NCBI RefSeq assembly: GCF_014201145.1
Contig: NZ_JACHDP010000001.1
Location: 6,262,001-6,326,000, forward strand
Direction of reading: 5' to 3'
Length of the DNA: 64,000 nucleotides
DNA from: Micromonospora parathelypteridis
GTDB lineage: Bacteria; Actinomycetota; Actinomycetes; Mycobacteriales; Micromonosporaceae
In this document: positions 19,701 to 27,742 of the stretch, one piece after another
Layout: each line of letters starts with the position of its first letter
How positions within the stretch are numbered: position 1 is the stretch's first letter
The notes under the pieces: model-generated
Seen by the model: the letters and a program-made list of their open reading frames with translations, nothing else
Told to the model about the DNA's origin: nothing
Databases searched by the model: none
Translations under genes and position numbers: made by a program

Positions 19701-22330
19701 ACATCCCGTACATGTACAACTTCGCCGGCGCGCCGGCCAAGACCCAGGCGGCGGTACGGGAGATCCTGCGCCGCCTCTACGTCGGCAGCGAGATCGGCCA
19801 GGGCTACCTGGGCGACGAGGACAACGGCGAGATGTCGTCGTGGTACATCCTCAGCTCGTTGGGCATCTACCCCCTGCAGGCCGGGTCGTCCCAGTGGGCC
19901 ATCGGCTCGCCGCAGTTCACCAAGATGACCGTGCACCGGCGCAGCGGCGACATCGTCGTCAACGCGCCGAACAACAGCAACCGCAACGTCTACGTGCAGG
20001 ACGTGAAGGTCAACGGCAAGAAGCAGCGCAGCCTGTCCCTGGATGTGGCCGCGCTCGCCAAGGGCGGCACCATCGACTTCCAGATGGGCCCCAACCCGTC
20101 GTCGTGGGGCAGCGGCAAGAACGACGCGCCGCCGTCGCTGACCAAGGGTGACAAGGCGCCGGAGCCGTTGCAGGACACCACCGGCCCCGGTCTCGGCACC
20201 GCGACCGCGACCGACGGTCAGGACGCGTCGAAGCTGTTCGACGACTCGTCGACCACGCAGCTCACCTTCACCTCGGCGACGCCGCAGATCAACTGGGCCT
20301 TCCGGGGCGGCAAGCAGAAGCCGACCTACTACACCGTCACGTCCGGGGCGAGTGCGGGCGATCCGGCCGACTGGCGGCTGCAGGGTTCCAACGACGGCAT
20401 CACCTGGACCACTGTGGACTCGCGCAAGGACCAGGTGTTCCCGTGGCGTAACCAGACCCGGCCCTACACGATCGACAAGCCGGGCCGGTTCACGCAGTTC
20501 CGTCTCGCGGTGACGAAGACCGTCGGCGCCGCGCAGACCAACGTGGCCGAGATCGAGCTGCTCGCCGGGGGCGACCTCGACCTCGGGGGAGGCGACATCA
20601 CGGTGACCGCCGCGGGCAGCGTGCACGCGATGTCCGGCGTACCGGTCTCGGGGCCGCTGGCCACCGTCACCGGCGGCACCGCCAGCGGTTACCAGGCCAC
20701 GATCGACTGGGGTGACGGCACGCCGGTCACCGAGGGCACCGTGACGCTGAGCTCGCGGGCCGTGTACAGCATCGGTGGGTCGCACACCTACGCCACGCCG
20801 GGCTACCACCAGGCGAGCGTCACGGTGACCGACGGGGAGAGCCAGAGCTCCGCGACGGTCGGCGTCGAGGTGGGGTACGCCCCGAACTCCGGTCTCACCG
20901 CCGCGTTCGACACCGTCTGCGTCGGTGACGAAGGGGTTCTCGCGGCGGACTGCGACGCCAAGTCGTGGGCGTACTCGCGGGCGGCCCTGGCGGCGGGCGG
21001 CGCGACCCAGGGTCAGCGGCAGCAGGTCCCCGGAACGGCGCTGCAGTTCACGCTGCCGGTGATCCCGGCCGGGCAGCCGGACAACGCCACCGGTAACGGT
21101 GCGACGATCGTGCTCGACCTTCCGGACGACGCCAGGAGCATCTCCTTCGTCGGCGCCGGAACGCAGGGCAACCAGAGCACCACCGGCACGGCGACGTTCA
21201 GCGACGGCACCACGGCCAGCATCCCGATCCAGCTGAGTGACTGGACGCTGGGCGGCAACCCCAACGGCACCCCGTCGTACGGCAACATCGTCGTCGCGAA
21301 GACGGCGTACCGGCTGTACGGCACGAGCCGGGACGGCGCCCAGCCGTTCCTGTTCGCCACCGCGCCGTACCAGATCCCGGCGGGCAAGACGCTGGTGTCG
21401 GTGACCCTGCCGACGCAGACCGGCGACCCCCGCTCGGCGGGCCGGATCCACGTGTTCGCCGTCGCCAACGACGGCACGCCGGCCCCGGCACTCACCACCG
21501 TCGCCCCGAAGGACCAGACGGCGAGCGCCGGTCAGGATCTCGCGGCGAACCTCGGCTCGGTGACTGGCGGCGTTCCCGGTTCGACGGGCTACCACGCCCG
21601 CGTCCAGTGGGGTGACGGCACGGCACCGGACGACGTGACGATCGGTGCGTCCGGTGCGATGAGCGGGCAGCACACCTACGCGCGGGAGGGCACCTACACG
21701 GTGCGCGTCACCGCGTGGGACACGCTGTCGAGCAGCACCGGGTCCTTCACCGTGACCGTGGCGGGTGGCAGGTCCCAGCCGGCGATCGCGCTGTCGGCCG
21801 CCAGCACCGTCACCACCGGTGCGGCGATCACCGTCGACGGCAGCGGGTTCGCGGCCGGCGAGCAGGTGACCGTCACCGTCGGCACCAACCCGGCACGGAC
21901 CACGAAGGTCACGGCGTCCAAGGCGGGAACGGTTCGCGCCTCGGTCGCGACGTCGGGTGACGCGCAGCCCGGCCGGTACGCGGTCACCGCGACGGGAACG
22001 TCCTCCCGTACGCCGGCCACGGCAACCGTCCAGGTGACCGAGCAGCAGGTCGCGCGGACGTACCAGCCGCGGGTGGCGTTGACGACCCTCTCCGGGCCGC
22101 GCGCCACGTCGATCACGATCGACGGTTCCGGGTTCGCACCGAACGAGGCGGTCACGATCACCTTCGGCAACGGCCTCGCGGTCAGCACCGTGCGCGCGAA
22201 TGGTGACGGCGTCGTCTCGGGCGCGACGATCAGCGTCCCGGGTGCGGCGAAGGCGGGCGCGACCAGCGTCACGCTGACCGGTGCCACCTCCGCGACGACG
22301 GTGGCCCGACCGTTCACCGTCACCGGCTAG
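16715..22330 (+). CDS. Very large secreted GH92 alpha-mannosidase with discoidin and PKD modules
   Basis: A 1,871-residue exported enzyme. After a signal peptide (to about 35) come a discoidin/CBM32-like module (about 90-225), a second beta module, then the GH92 catalytic core from about 400 (YVDTRRGTN) to 1135. Core landmarks are NNGFWDTYRTVWPAYALLYP, TETNGWNFAFT and the catalytic GDEDNGEMSSWY near 1032-1043. GH92 enzymes are calcium-dependent exo-alpha-mannosidases that trim N-glycans or yeast mannan. Downstream are a second discoidin-like module (about 1148-1284), two PKD domains (IDWGDGTP; VQWGDGTAP) around an unassigned beta domain, and two immunoglobulin-like repeats containing VDGSGFAAGE and IDGSGFAPNE. 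The ATG at 16715 is set by the signal peptide; an AAAGG lies upstream. Confidence 0.93.
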   Translation: MSHSPHARSLSPRLIAATTAALLPLGLLVAAPLAQAAPNSATPGNFSSSFESADPQPATSTVELGANGKPVQANLSGKVTTLPGSLLGQVSTVTASAEYPPNEIAANLKDDDPSTKWLMFESSGWVTYQLATPAKVVRYSLTAANDAPTRDPKDFVVQGSNDGSTWTDLDKRAGEKFSGRFATKTYSFTNTNAYGYYRLNVTANSGDSIVQLADWNISDGSNVRPPATPMVSEATAGPNGGYTTKPDVGFTGLSALRYAGGAEGNGRSYATNKLFDVNVPVGPKTRLSYKLFPEFTSGDARYPSTYAAVDLHFTDGSYLSGRSPVDQHGYPLTGPGQGASKVLYADQWNLVQADLGTVARGKTIDRILLAYDNPQATGETRFQGWLDDIELTAAPVPIDGSKLTNYVDTRRGTNSTSGFSRGNNLPITSVPNGFNFFTPVTDATSDSWEYEYHRINNEANLPMLQGLAISHEPSPWMGDRNQMSVMPVVGGGSFTGEPASRALAFSHDDETAQPDLYRVALQNGLIAEMSPTDHAGIMRFTFPSGQATGSLVFHNGTFTIGADGTFTGWVDNGSGLSAGRSRMFVSGAFDRAPTASAATSATFDVSASREVTMRLATSFLSVEQARRNLDLEVTGRSFDQIHAAATAAWKDRLGRVEVRGATEAQLVTMYSNLYRLNLYPNSQSENTGTAAAPRWQYASPVSAPTGASTPTQTGAKIVDGQIYVNNGFWDTYRTVWPAYALLYPDIAAKISDGFVQHYRDGGWIARWSSPGYADLMTGTSANVALAQAYLTGVKLPDPLAAYNAAVKDATVASGRGAVGRKGIETSLFLGYTPTSTGESVSWALEGFINDYGIGNMGAALAKDPATPKSERARLKEESRYFLERAQNYVHLFDPKTKLFQGRDAAGNFLAGDPLDWGGVYTETNGWNFAFTAQQDGQGLANLYGGQKALRDKLDAFFSTPENADRPGGYGGIIHEMIEARAVRMGQLGMSNQPSHHIPYMYNFAGAPAKTQAAVREILRRLYVGSEIGQGYLGDEDNGEMSSWYILSSLGIYPLQAGSSQWAIGSPQFTKMTVHRRSGDIVVNAPNNSNRNVYVQDVKVNGKKQRSLSLDVAALAKGGTIDFQMGPNPSSWGSGKNDAPPSLTKGDKAPEPLQDTTGPGLGTATATDGQDASKLFDDSSTTQLTFTSATPQINWAFRGGKQKPTYYTVTSGASAGDPADWRLQGSNDGITWTTVDSRKDQVFPWRNQTRPYTIDKPGRFTQFRLAVTKTVGAAQTNVAEIELLAGGDLDLGGGDITVTAAGSVHAMSGVPVSGPLATVTGGTASGYQATIDWGDGTPVTEGTVTLSSRAVYSIGGSHTYATPGYHQASVTVTDGESQSSATVGVEVGYAPNSGLTAAFDTVCVGDEGVLAADCDAKSWAYSRAALAAGGATQGQRQQVPGTALQFTLPVIPAGQPDNATGNGATIVLDLPDDARSISFVGAGTQGNQSTTGTATFSDGTTASIPIQLSDWTLGGNPNGTPSYGNIVVAKTAYRLYGTSRDGAQPFLFATAPYQIPAGKTLVSVTLPTQTGDPRSAGRIHVFAVANDGTPAPALTTVAPKDQTASAGQDLAANLGSVTGGVPGSTGYHARVQWGDGTAPDDVTIGASGAMSGQHTYAREGTYTVRVTAWDTLSSSTGSFTVTVAGGRSQPAIALSAASTVTTGAAITVDGSGFAAGEQVTVTVGTNPARTTKVTASKAGTVRASVATSGDAQPGRYAVTATGTSSRTPATATVQVTEQQVARTYQPRVALTTLSGPRATSITIDGSGFAPNEAVTITFGNGLAVSTVRANGDGVVSGATISVPGAAKAGATSVTLTGATSATTVARPFTVTG

Positions 22331-22354
22331 CACTGAGCCGGCGCTGGTGCAGCA

Positions 22355-22390
22355 GTGTTGGGCGGGCCGTGTTCACGGCCCGCCCAACAC
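22355..22390 (+). terminator. Strong hairpin terminator after the GH92 gene
   Basis: A perfect 17-bp inverted repeat (22355-22371 / 22374-22390) around a 2-nt centre, 24 bp after the stop codon. In practice a 15-bp stem with a 6-nt loop. It may also serve the convergent TetR gene. Confidence 0.85.
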
Positions 22391-22469
22391 GGGCGAGATC
22401 GGCTGTTGCCGTCGGTGGCAGCCGTACCCGATCGTGCTGGCTTGGTTGGCCCGGGCTTCCGGGGCCCGG

Positions 22470-23111
22470 TCAGCGCGGTGGCAGCAGTGCGTCCACCAGG
22501 TCCCGCAGGGGGCCGACCAGGTCCTGTTCGGTGGCGGAGCTCAGCGGCTCCAGCCGGATCGACGAGCGCAGCACCGCGACTCCGATGCCGGCGGCGAGCG
22601 CCATCTGGGCGCGGAGCAGGATCTGGTCACTGCCCGGCTCCTCGCGGCGCCACCCGCGGGCCGCCGCCAACTGTTCGCTGGAACGGGCCAGGACGGCGCG
22701 CCGGATCTCGTCGGCCCGCGCGTCCCCGGACGACCGCAACAGCAGCGCGAGCTGGCTGGACAATCCCGCCGCGCCGAGGTCGGCGATGTGCCGGGCGATG
22801 GCCTCGGGGACGCGGTCGGCGGGCGTCTGGCCGGTCGTTCGGCGCAGCTCGTCGCCTGCGGCCCGCAGGCACTCCTCGAACAGGCCCTCCTTGGAGGCGA
22901 AGTAGCGGCTGATGAGCGCGACGTTGACGCCCGCGTCGTCGGCGATGTCCCGGACCGTGGTGGCCGCATAGCCATCCTGGGCGAAGCGCCGGCGGGCGGC
23001 GTCGAGCAGGAGCTGCCGGGTTTCGCTCGCGTCGCGGCGCCGACGGCGGGCCGGTTCGCCCGATGGTGGGGCAGTGTCACTGCTCGCGGGGACGGGCGGT
23101 TCTGCTGTCAC
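22470..23111 (-). CDS. TetR-family repressor of the adjacent exporter
   Basis: A 213-residue TetR regulator. The HTH is at about 27-73 (TRQLLLDAARRRFAQDGYAA, DIADDAGVNVALISRYFASK). The C-terminal ligand-binding domain resembles the TetR_C group of efflux regulators. The GTG at 23109-23111 has GAGAGGA upstream; further upstream codons run into the first operator. It is divergent to the DHA2 exporter, with three copies of one palindrome between them, so it almost certainly represses both the exporter and itself until an effector binds. The effector is unknown. Confidence 0.9.
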   Translation of the reverse strand: MTAEPPVPASSDTAPPSGEPARRRRRDASETRQLLLDAARRRFAQDGYAATTVRDIADDAGVNVALISRYFASKEGLFEECLRAAGDELRRTTGQTPADRVPEAIARHIADLGAAGLSSQLALLLRSSGDARADEIRRAVLARSSEQLAAARGWRREEPGSDQILLRAQMALAAGIGVAVLRSSIRLEPLSSATEQDLVGPLRDLVDALLPPR

Positions 23112-23175
23112 GACGCGTCCTCTCTGGCTCGGGCGGCGGGTGATTCTCCCGTGGCGTTCGGCCGCCCCTCCTAAA

Positions 23176-23191
23176 GTAAACATATGTTGAC
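23176..23191. promoter_or_regulatory. TetR operator copy 1
   Basis: GTAAACATATGTTGAC, a 16-bp interrupted palindrome. It lies 65 bp upstream of the TetR start. The other two copies share the half-sites GTAAAC and GTTGAC (or GCTGAC) with a 4-bp centre. Confidence 0.75.
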
Positions 23192-23229
23192 TTGTGGCTG
23201 AAGTGCAAGCCGCTGCGCCCCGACGTGAC

Positions 23230-23245
23230 GTAAACGACTGTTGAC
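23230..23245. promoter_or_regulatory. TetR operator copy 2
   Basis: GTAAACGACTGTTGAC, the same half-sites as copy 1 with a different 4-bp centre. Its centre is 54 bp from that of copy 1. Confidence 0.75.
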
Positions 23246-23273
23246 ATGACCCCGGTGCTGCGGATACTGGTAA

Positions 23274-23289
23274 GTCAGCAAACGTTTAC
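23274..23289. promoter_or_regulatory. TetR operator copy 3
   Basis: GTCAGCAAACGTTTAC; on the minus strand it reads GTAAACGTTTGCTGAC, matching copies 1 and 2 with one half-site change. It lies 19 bp before the exporter start, where a bound repressor would block transcription. Confidence 0.7.
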
Positions 23290-23308
23290 ATCTAGTTTCG
23301 GGGATCTC

Positions 23309-24811
23309 ATGACCCACACCATCCAGGAGCCGACCCACGTCGACTCCACGGCCGGCACCGTCCCGCGGGCCAACAGCACCCTCCTGGTGCTGTACCTGTC
23401 GCTGGGCGGCCTGGCGTTCGCGGTGCTGCAGTCGCTGGTGGCGCCCGCCCTGTCGACCATCGGAGGGGACCTGAGAGTCTCGACCGGGGACATCAGCTGG
23501 GTGCTCACCGCCTACCTGTTGGCAGCCTCGGTCCTGACTCCCATTCTCGGCCGTCTCGGTGACATGGTCGGCAAGCGCAGGGTCCTCATCGGCGTCCTCG
23601 CCGCGCTCGCCGCCGGCACCCTGCTCGCCGCCCTGGCTCCCAACCTGACCGTGCTGATCGTCGCGCGGGCGCTGCAGGGAGCCGCCGGAGCGATCCTGCC
23701 CCTGTCGATCGGCATCGTCCGCGACGAACTTCCCCGGGAAAAGGTCGGCGTCACCGTCGGCCTGCTGTCGGCGATCTTCGGTGTCGGCGCCGGCGTCGGA
23801 ATCGTGGCCGCGGGCCCGATCGTGGAGAACCTGTCGTGGCACTGGCTGTTCTGGCTGCCGCTGGTCCTCGTCGTCGTCGCGTTGCTCGGGGCCATCTTCG
23901 GGATGCCCGAGTCACGGGTCCGCACGCCCGGACGGCTCGACATGCTCGGCGCCGGCATCCTGTCGGTGGCGCTGGTCGCACTGCTGCTGGCGGTGAGCAA
24001 GGGACAAGCCTGGGGTTGGGGTGAGACGAAGACCATCGGCCTGTTCGTGCTCGGTGTGGTCGCGCTGATCGTGTTCGTCCTGGTCGAACTGCGGGTACGC
24101 GAGCCGCTCATCGACATGCGTCTGATGCGCATTCGCGGTGTCTGGGCCACGGACCTCGTCGCCCTGATCCTCGGCTTCGCGATGTTCGGGACGTTCGTGC
24201 TCGTGCCGACCCTGCTCCAACTTCCGGCGGCCACCGGCTACGGGTTCGGCAAGACGGTGTCCCAGGCGGGCCTGTTCCTGCTGCCCACCGTCCTGATGAT
24301 GGTGGTCTTCGGACCCCTCGCGGGTCTGCTGGACCGTCGCTTCGGCCCCAAGGTTCCGATGTTCCTCGGCGCGGTCGCCGTCGTCGTCGCGTTCGTGCTG
24401 CCCGCCCTCGCCCACGGCGCGGCCTGGCAGGTTCTGCTCTCCGGAGTGCTCACCGGCGCCGGAATCGGACTGGCGTTCGCGGCGATGTCCAACGCCATCA
24501 TCGAGAGCGTGCCGGCCGGGCAGACCGGTGAGGCGAGCGGTGTCAACACCATCGCGCGGACCATCGGCAGCAGCATCGGCGCGGCGGTCGTCGCGGCCGT
24601 CATCACCTCGCACAGCACGCCGCAGGGCCTGCCCACCGACGAGGCCTTCACCGCCGGCTTCTGGGTCTGCGCCGGCGTCGCCGTCCTGGCTGTCTTCGCC
24701 TCGCTGGCCCTGCCCTCGGCACGCCGCCGCCACCAGCAGGCCGTCGCCGCCGGTGTCGACGACCTCCCGCCCGAGCCCGTCGAGCTGCACCTGCCGCACC
24801 GGCACCACTGA
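23309..24811 (+). CDS. MFS drug exporter, DHA2 (14-helix) family
   Basis: A 500-residue membrane transporter, the usual length of 14-helix proton-driven drug exporters. Motif A-like GRLGDMVGKRRVL lies after the second helix, and motif C-like GVGAGVGIVAAGPIVENLSW in the fifth helix is the antiporter signature. The ATG at 23309 follows GGGGA; an earlier in-frame ATG at 23246 would overlap the second operator. The His-rich C-terminus (LHLPHRHH) is unusual but needs no special explanation. Substrate unknown; divergent TetR control points to inducible resistance or metabolite export. Confidence 0.92.
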   Translation: MTHTIQEPTHVDSTAGTVPRANSTLLVLYLSLGGLAFAVLQSLVAPALSTIGGDLRVSTGDISWVLTAYLLAASVLTPILGRLGDMVGKRRVLIGVLAALAAGTLLAALAPNLTVLIVARALQGAAGAILPLSIGIVRDELPREKVGVTVGLLSAIFGVGAGVGIVAAGPIVENLSWHWLFWLPLVLVVVALLGAIFGMPESRVRTPGRLDMLGAGILSVALVALLLAVSKGQAWGWGETKTIGLFVLGVVALIVFVLVELRVREPLIDMRLMRIRGVWATDLVALILGFAMFGTFVLVPTLLQLPAATGYGFGKTVSQAGLFLLPTVLMMVVFGPLAGLLDRRFGPKVPMFLGAVAVVVAFVLPALAHGAAWQVLLSGVLTGAGIGLAFAAMSNAIIESVPAGQTGEASGVNTIARTIGSSIGAAVVAAVITSHSTPQGLPTDEAFTAGFWVCAGVAVLAVFASLALPSARRRHQQAVAAGVDDLPPEPVELHLPHRHH

Positions 24812-24823
24812 GTGGCCGTGTCC

Positions 24824-25420
24824 TCACCCTGCTCGCGGTGGGGTCAGCCGTAACTGCCATCGCCCACCCTGGCTGGTGAGCCGGATGATCGCCAGCGGCT
24901 CCACGTCCAACTGCCGGTACGTCGCGATCGGCAGGTCGAGGGCGTGGACCACCGCGACCCGGATCACCAGCGGGTGGGCGACGGCGATGATCCGCCGGCC
25001 AGGTGCGCGTTGCCCGTCCAGCCAGCGACCGACCCGGTCTCGTAACGTCGCCACGGATTCGCCGCCGTGGGGGGCGGAGTCCGGTGCGGACAACCACTCG
25101 TGCAACGCCTGCGGTTGCTCGGCGGCGATCTCCTCGAACGACCGTCCGGTCCAGTCGCCGTAGTCACAGTCGGCCAACGCGGCTTCGATGGTGGGCCGCA
25201 GACCGAAGGCCTCGGCGGTCTGTCGGGCGGCTGCCGCCGGACTGGACAGGCAGGCATCGTCGACGCGCAGGTGCCCTCGCCGGCCCGATTCGGTGCGGGC
25301 CTGGGCGAGGGCGGCACGCAGGCCGCCCTCGTCCAAGCCGTCGTTGGTGCCGCCGAACCGGACCCGGCGCAGCGCGGTGGTGTGACCGTGGGCGACCAGC
25401 CGGAGGCTGGTGGGGGTCAC
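24824..25420 (-). CDS. Histidine phosphatase superfamily protein of the cobalt locus
   Basis: A 198-residue phosphoglycerate-mutase-fold protein, third gene of the cbtB-cbtA unit; its GTG start overlaps the cbtA stop by four bases (GTGA), implying translational coupling. The N-terminal catalytic motif reads VAHGHT: the nucleophile His11 is present but the usual Arg of RHG is Ala10. The rest fits the family (DYGDWTGRSFEEI, HGGESVATLRDRV, AVAHPLVIR with the second His). Such proteins accompany CbtAB in actinomycetes, and CobC-type family members dephosphorylate cobalamin precursors; the role here is inferred from context. The missing Arg may mean reduced or altered activity. Confidence 0.82.
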   Translation of the reverse strand: MTPTSLRLVAHGHTTALRRVRFGGTNDGLDEGGLRAALAQARTESGRRGHLRVDDACLSSPAAAARQTAEAFGLRPTIEAALADCDYGDWTGRSFEEIAAEQPQALHEWLSAPDSAPHGGESVATLRDRVGRWLDGQRAPGRRIIAVAHPLVIRVAVVHALDLPIATYRQLDVEPLAIIRLTSQGGRWQLRLTPPRAG

Positions 25421-26190
25421 GTGCTCGGAAGCGCGGCGGCGGCCCGGCGACGCCGGTCGTGGTGCATCAGCGCCGCGAACAGCAGGCCGATCCCGGTCCA
25501 GAGCACCACCTGGGTGCCGAGCGAGGCCAGCCGGAAGTCCCACAGCAGAGTCGCCGGGAAGTCGTCCGGGACCTCCTGGAAGGAGGGCATCACCACGTAG
25601 GACACCACGGTGACCAGCAGGAATCCGCCGGCGGCCGCAGCAGCACGTTGCCACGTGGGCGCCTCGCTGCCGACCGCCCGGTAGCCCAGCGAGCCCGCCC
25701 ACACCGCCACCAGGCCGAGCACCACCATCAGCAGGTAGGTGACGGTGCGTTGGTTGATGGTGGCCGGGTCGCCGACGGCCGGCGGGTTCGCCGGATACTT
25801 CAGGAACGGCACGATCACCGCGCCGAGCAGGGCCGCGCCGGCCAGCAGCAGGCCCACCCGGCCGTCGTCGTGGGTCCGCCGCCGACGGGACAGCAGCACG
25901 TACGCCGTGGCCAGCAGGCCACCCATCGCGGCGCCGAACAGGCCGGTGGCCAGGAACAGGCCGCCGCGCTGACCAGTCCGGCTGACCAGGGCATCCTCGT
26001 GATTGTGCCCACCGGCAGCGGGCTCGACGTGCGTCGCCGCCGCCTCCTCGATGGCGATGGCCGCCTCGACGTGCGGCTCACCGGCGACGTAGGCGAACGC
26101 CCCGGCGAGCAGGCCGGCGATCAGGCCGGCGAGCAGCCCACGGACGAGGACGGTGAGAAACGGGGGAGCGGTGGTGGCTTTCAGTGGCAC
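25417..26190 (-). CDS. cbtA: Cobalt transporter subunit CbtA
   Basis: A 257-residue membrane protein with about five to six hydrophobic segments (LVRGLLAGLIAGLLAGAFAY, LATGLFGAAMGGLLATAYVL and others) and a His-containing loop (THVEPAAGGHNHED), as in CbtA. With CbtB it is a predicted B12-regulated cobalt uptake system. The GTG start at 26188-26190 lies inside the last codons of cbtB (10-bp overlap), so the two are co-translated. A cobalamin riboswitch lies upstream of cbtB. Longer in-frame readings upstream cross the riboswitch and are not real. Confidence 0.9.
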   Translation of the reverse strand: MPLKATTAPPFLTVLVRGLLAGLIAGLLAGAFAYVAGEPHVEAAIAIEEAAATHVEPAAGGHNHEDALVSRTGQRGGLFLATGLFGAAMGGLLATAYVLLSRRRRTHDDGRVGLLLAGAALLGAVIVPFLKYPANPPAVGDPATINQRTVTYLLMVVLGLVAVWAGSLGYRAVGSEAPTWQRAAAAAGGFLLVTVVSYVVMPSFQEVPDDFPATLLWDFRLASLGTQVVLWTGIGLLFAALMHHDRRRRAAAALPST

Positions 26191-26384
26191 GGGACACCCA
26201 GCAGGTGCCGACCGTCGTGCATCAGCTCGTGCAGGTACATGCCGCTGCGCGAGACTGCCCCCTGATCGAAGGCGACGAGGTAGGTCAACAGGCTGAGCAC
26301 AGCAACGGTCGCCAGGACCGTCCACAGGAGACGCGTGCTGCCAGCGGAGTGCACCAACGGCTGGCTGGACGTGGAAGTAGACAT
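26181..26384 (-). CDS. cbtB: Cobalt transporter subunit CbtB
   Basis: A 67-residue protein with one transmembrane helix (about 19-40) and the diagnostic C-terminal histidine motif HELMHDGRHLLGVPCH (52-67), the expected metal-binding end of CbtB. The ATG at 26382-26384 follows GGGAGG. First gene of the riboswitch-controlled cbtB-cbtA-phosphatase unit. Confidence 0.92.
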   Translation of the reverse strand: MSTSTSSQPLVHSAGSTRLLWTVLATVAVLSLLTYLVAFDQGAVSRSGMYLHELMHDGRHLLGVPCH

Positions 26385-26419
26385 ACGAGCACGAACCTCC
26401 CCGGGGATGACGCGTCCCC

Positions 26420-26560
26420 ATCGCAAGGCTGCGGACGACCGAGCGTCCTGGCTCGCGGATCCCCGTGAGGCTGAGGAACCGCTTACAGTGGCGCGACCGC
26501 GCCGGATTCACACCGGCTTCCCTCGCGTCGCCGCAGATAGTGGGTCGACGGTATCGGTGC
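26420..26560 (-). promoter_or_regulatory. Cobalamin riboswitch upstream of cbtBA
   Basis: Read on the minus strand the leader contains GGGAAGCCGGTGTGAATCC, then CGCGCCACTGTAAGCGG, then GCCAGGACGCTCGG, in the order and spacing of the B12 riboswitch core (conserved G-G-T-G-A-A, C-A-C-T-G and the B12-box). It ends about 35 bp before the cbtB start, where folding can mask the ribosome-binding site. Expected effect: adenosylcobalamin shuts off cobalt uptake. Boundaries are approximate. Confidence 0.88.
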
Positions 26561-26802
26561 CGCCGCAGGCGGTCAACCCGGCCCCACCAGCCGGACGGGT
26601 GAGGAAACAATAATCGACATCTCTGGATGCCAAAGATATGATGCTTGACCACGCCGAGTCGCATTTCCTGGGACCCACGGGCGTTCTGTTACCGCTAACC
26701 TGGTCGAACTGCCGGATTGGGCCGAAGTGCCGGGCCGACCCGGACATCTGACCAATGACTGGGCGGGGTGTGGGTGTACGTGAGCGCGCCGGGACGTGTC
26801 CG

Positions 26803-27681
26803 ATGACGACCAATGAGGCCCCACCGGGATCGGGCATCGTGGACGCGCACCATCACCTCTGGGTCCGGGCGCGGCACCCGCAGCCCTGGATCGATCCGCA
26901 CACCATGGCCGCGATCGACGACGACTTCACCCCGGTCGATCTGGCCCCGGTGGCCCGGGCCGTCGGTGTCACCCAGACCGTCGTCGTTCAGTCCGTCGCC
27001 GCCCGGACGGAGACGCCCGAGCTGCTGGGCATCGCGGCCGACGATCCCCTCATCGCCGGAGTCGTCGGCTGGGTCGACCTCACCGCCGACAGCGTCGGCG
27101 ATCGCCTCGACCGGCTCCGGGCCGCACGCGGCGGAGACTGGCTGGTCGGGATCAGACATGTCGTCCAATCCGAATCTGACCCGGCGTACCTCGACCGTCC
27201 GGACGTCCGGCGGGGCATCGCCGCGGTCGGCGCCGCCGGCCTCGCCTTCGACCTGCTGGTGCGTGACCACCAACTGCCGGCGGCCACCCGACTCGTCCGC
27301 GATCTGCCCCAGATGCGGTTCGTCCTGGACCACCTCGGCAAGCCGTCGCTCGGGCACGACGGCCTCGGCGACTGGCCCCGTGACCTGCGTGCGCTCGCCG
27401 CCGAGCCCAACACGACGGCGAAGCTCTCCGGCCTGGTGACCGAAGTGGACGGCCCGTCCTGGACGACGGCGGACCTGCGGCCCGCCATCGAGCATGCGCT
27501 CGACGTGTTCGGCCCGAACCGGCTGATGTTCGGCTCGGACTGGCCGGTGTGTCTGCTCGCCACCTCGTACACCCGCTGGGTCGAGGCCCTCACCGACCTG
27601 CTGGACCCGCTCGCCGACGACGAGCGTGCGGCGATCTGGCGACGGACCGCCCGGCGGGCGTACCGGCTGGAGACGTCGTGA
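26803..27681 (+). CDS. Amidohydrolase-2 family lactonase, probable L-fuconolactonase
   Basis: A 292-residue TIM-barrel amidohydrolase. The metal motif DAHHHLW lies at 14-20 and the late GSDWPVC supplies the conserved Asp. The family includes L-fucono-1,5-lactonase and L-rhamnonolactonase. Neighbours decide between these: an L-fuconate dehydratase and a sugar ABC transporter belong to the same locus, so hydrolysis of L-fuconolactone to L-fuconate is the best assignment. The ATG at 26803 has only a weak ribosome-binding site, so a start slightly upstream is possible. It is the first gene of the plus-strand half of the fucose locus. Confidence 0.85.
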   Translation: MTTNEAPPGSGIVDAHHHLWVRARHPQPWIDPHTMAAIDDDFTPVDLAPVARAVGVTQTVVVQSVAARTETPELLGIAADDPLIAGVVGWVDLTADSVGDRLDRLRAARGGDWLVGIRHVVQSESDPAYLDRPDVRRGIAAVGAAGLAFDLLVRDHQLPAATRLVRDLPQMRFVLDHLGKPSLGHDGLGDWPRDLRALAAEPNTTAKLSGLVTEVDGPSWTTADLRPAIEHALDVFGPNRLMFGSDWPVCLLATSYTRWVEALTDLLDPLADDERAAIWRRTARRAYRLETS

Positions 27682-27694
27682 CCCCGCGGCGTCT

Positions 27695-27742
27695 CGCGGC
27701 CTGACGGGCCGAAAACCCCGCGGCCTGACGGGCCGAAAACCC
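27695..27742. repeat. Two tandem copies of a 24-bp repeat
   Basis: Exact 24-bp units at 27695-27718 and 27719-27742, each containing GGCCTGACGGGCC (small hairpin) and ending in GAAAACCC. They sit 14 bp after the lactonase stop, and an imperfect start of a third copy precedes them. They could be a terminator/attenuator pair or a slippage duplication. Confidence 0.7.

Noticed and set aside
19190..22333. A 1,047-codon open frame antisense to the GH92 gene
   Set aside because: Long antisense frames are expected opposite GC-rich coding DNA. The sequence is Arg/Gly-rich without domains, and the sense frame encodes recognisable modules throughout.
22355..22390. The GH92 hairpin as a mobile-element end or attachment site
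   Set aside because: A single perfect hairpin directly after a stop codon, with the same form as other terminators in the window, is best read as a terminator.
25417..26664. A 415-codon CbtA reading through cbtB and the riboswitch
   Set aside because: The first 158 codons cover cbtB in another frame and the RNA element; CbtA itself begins at the GTG at 26190.
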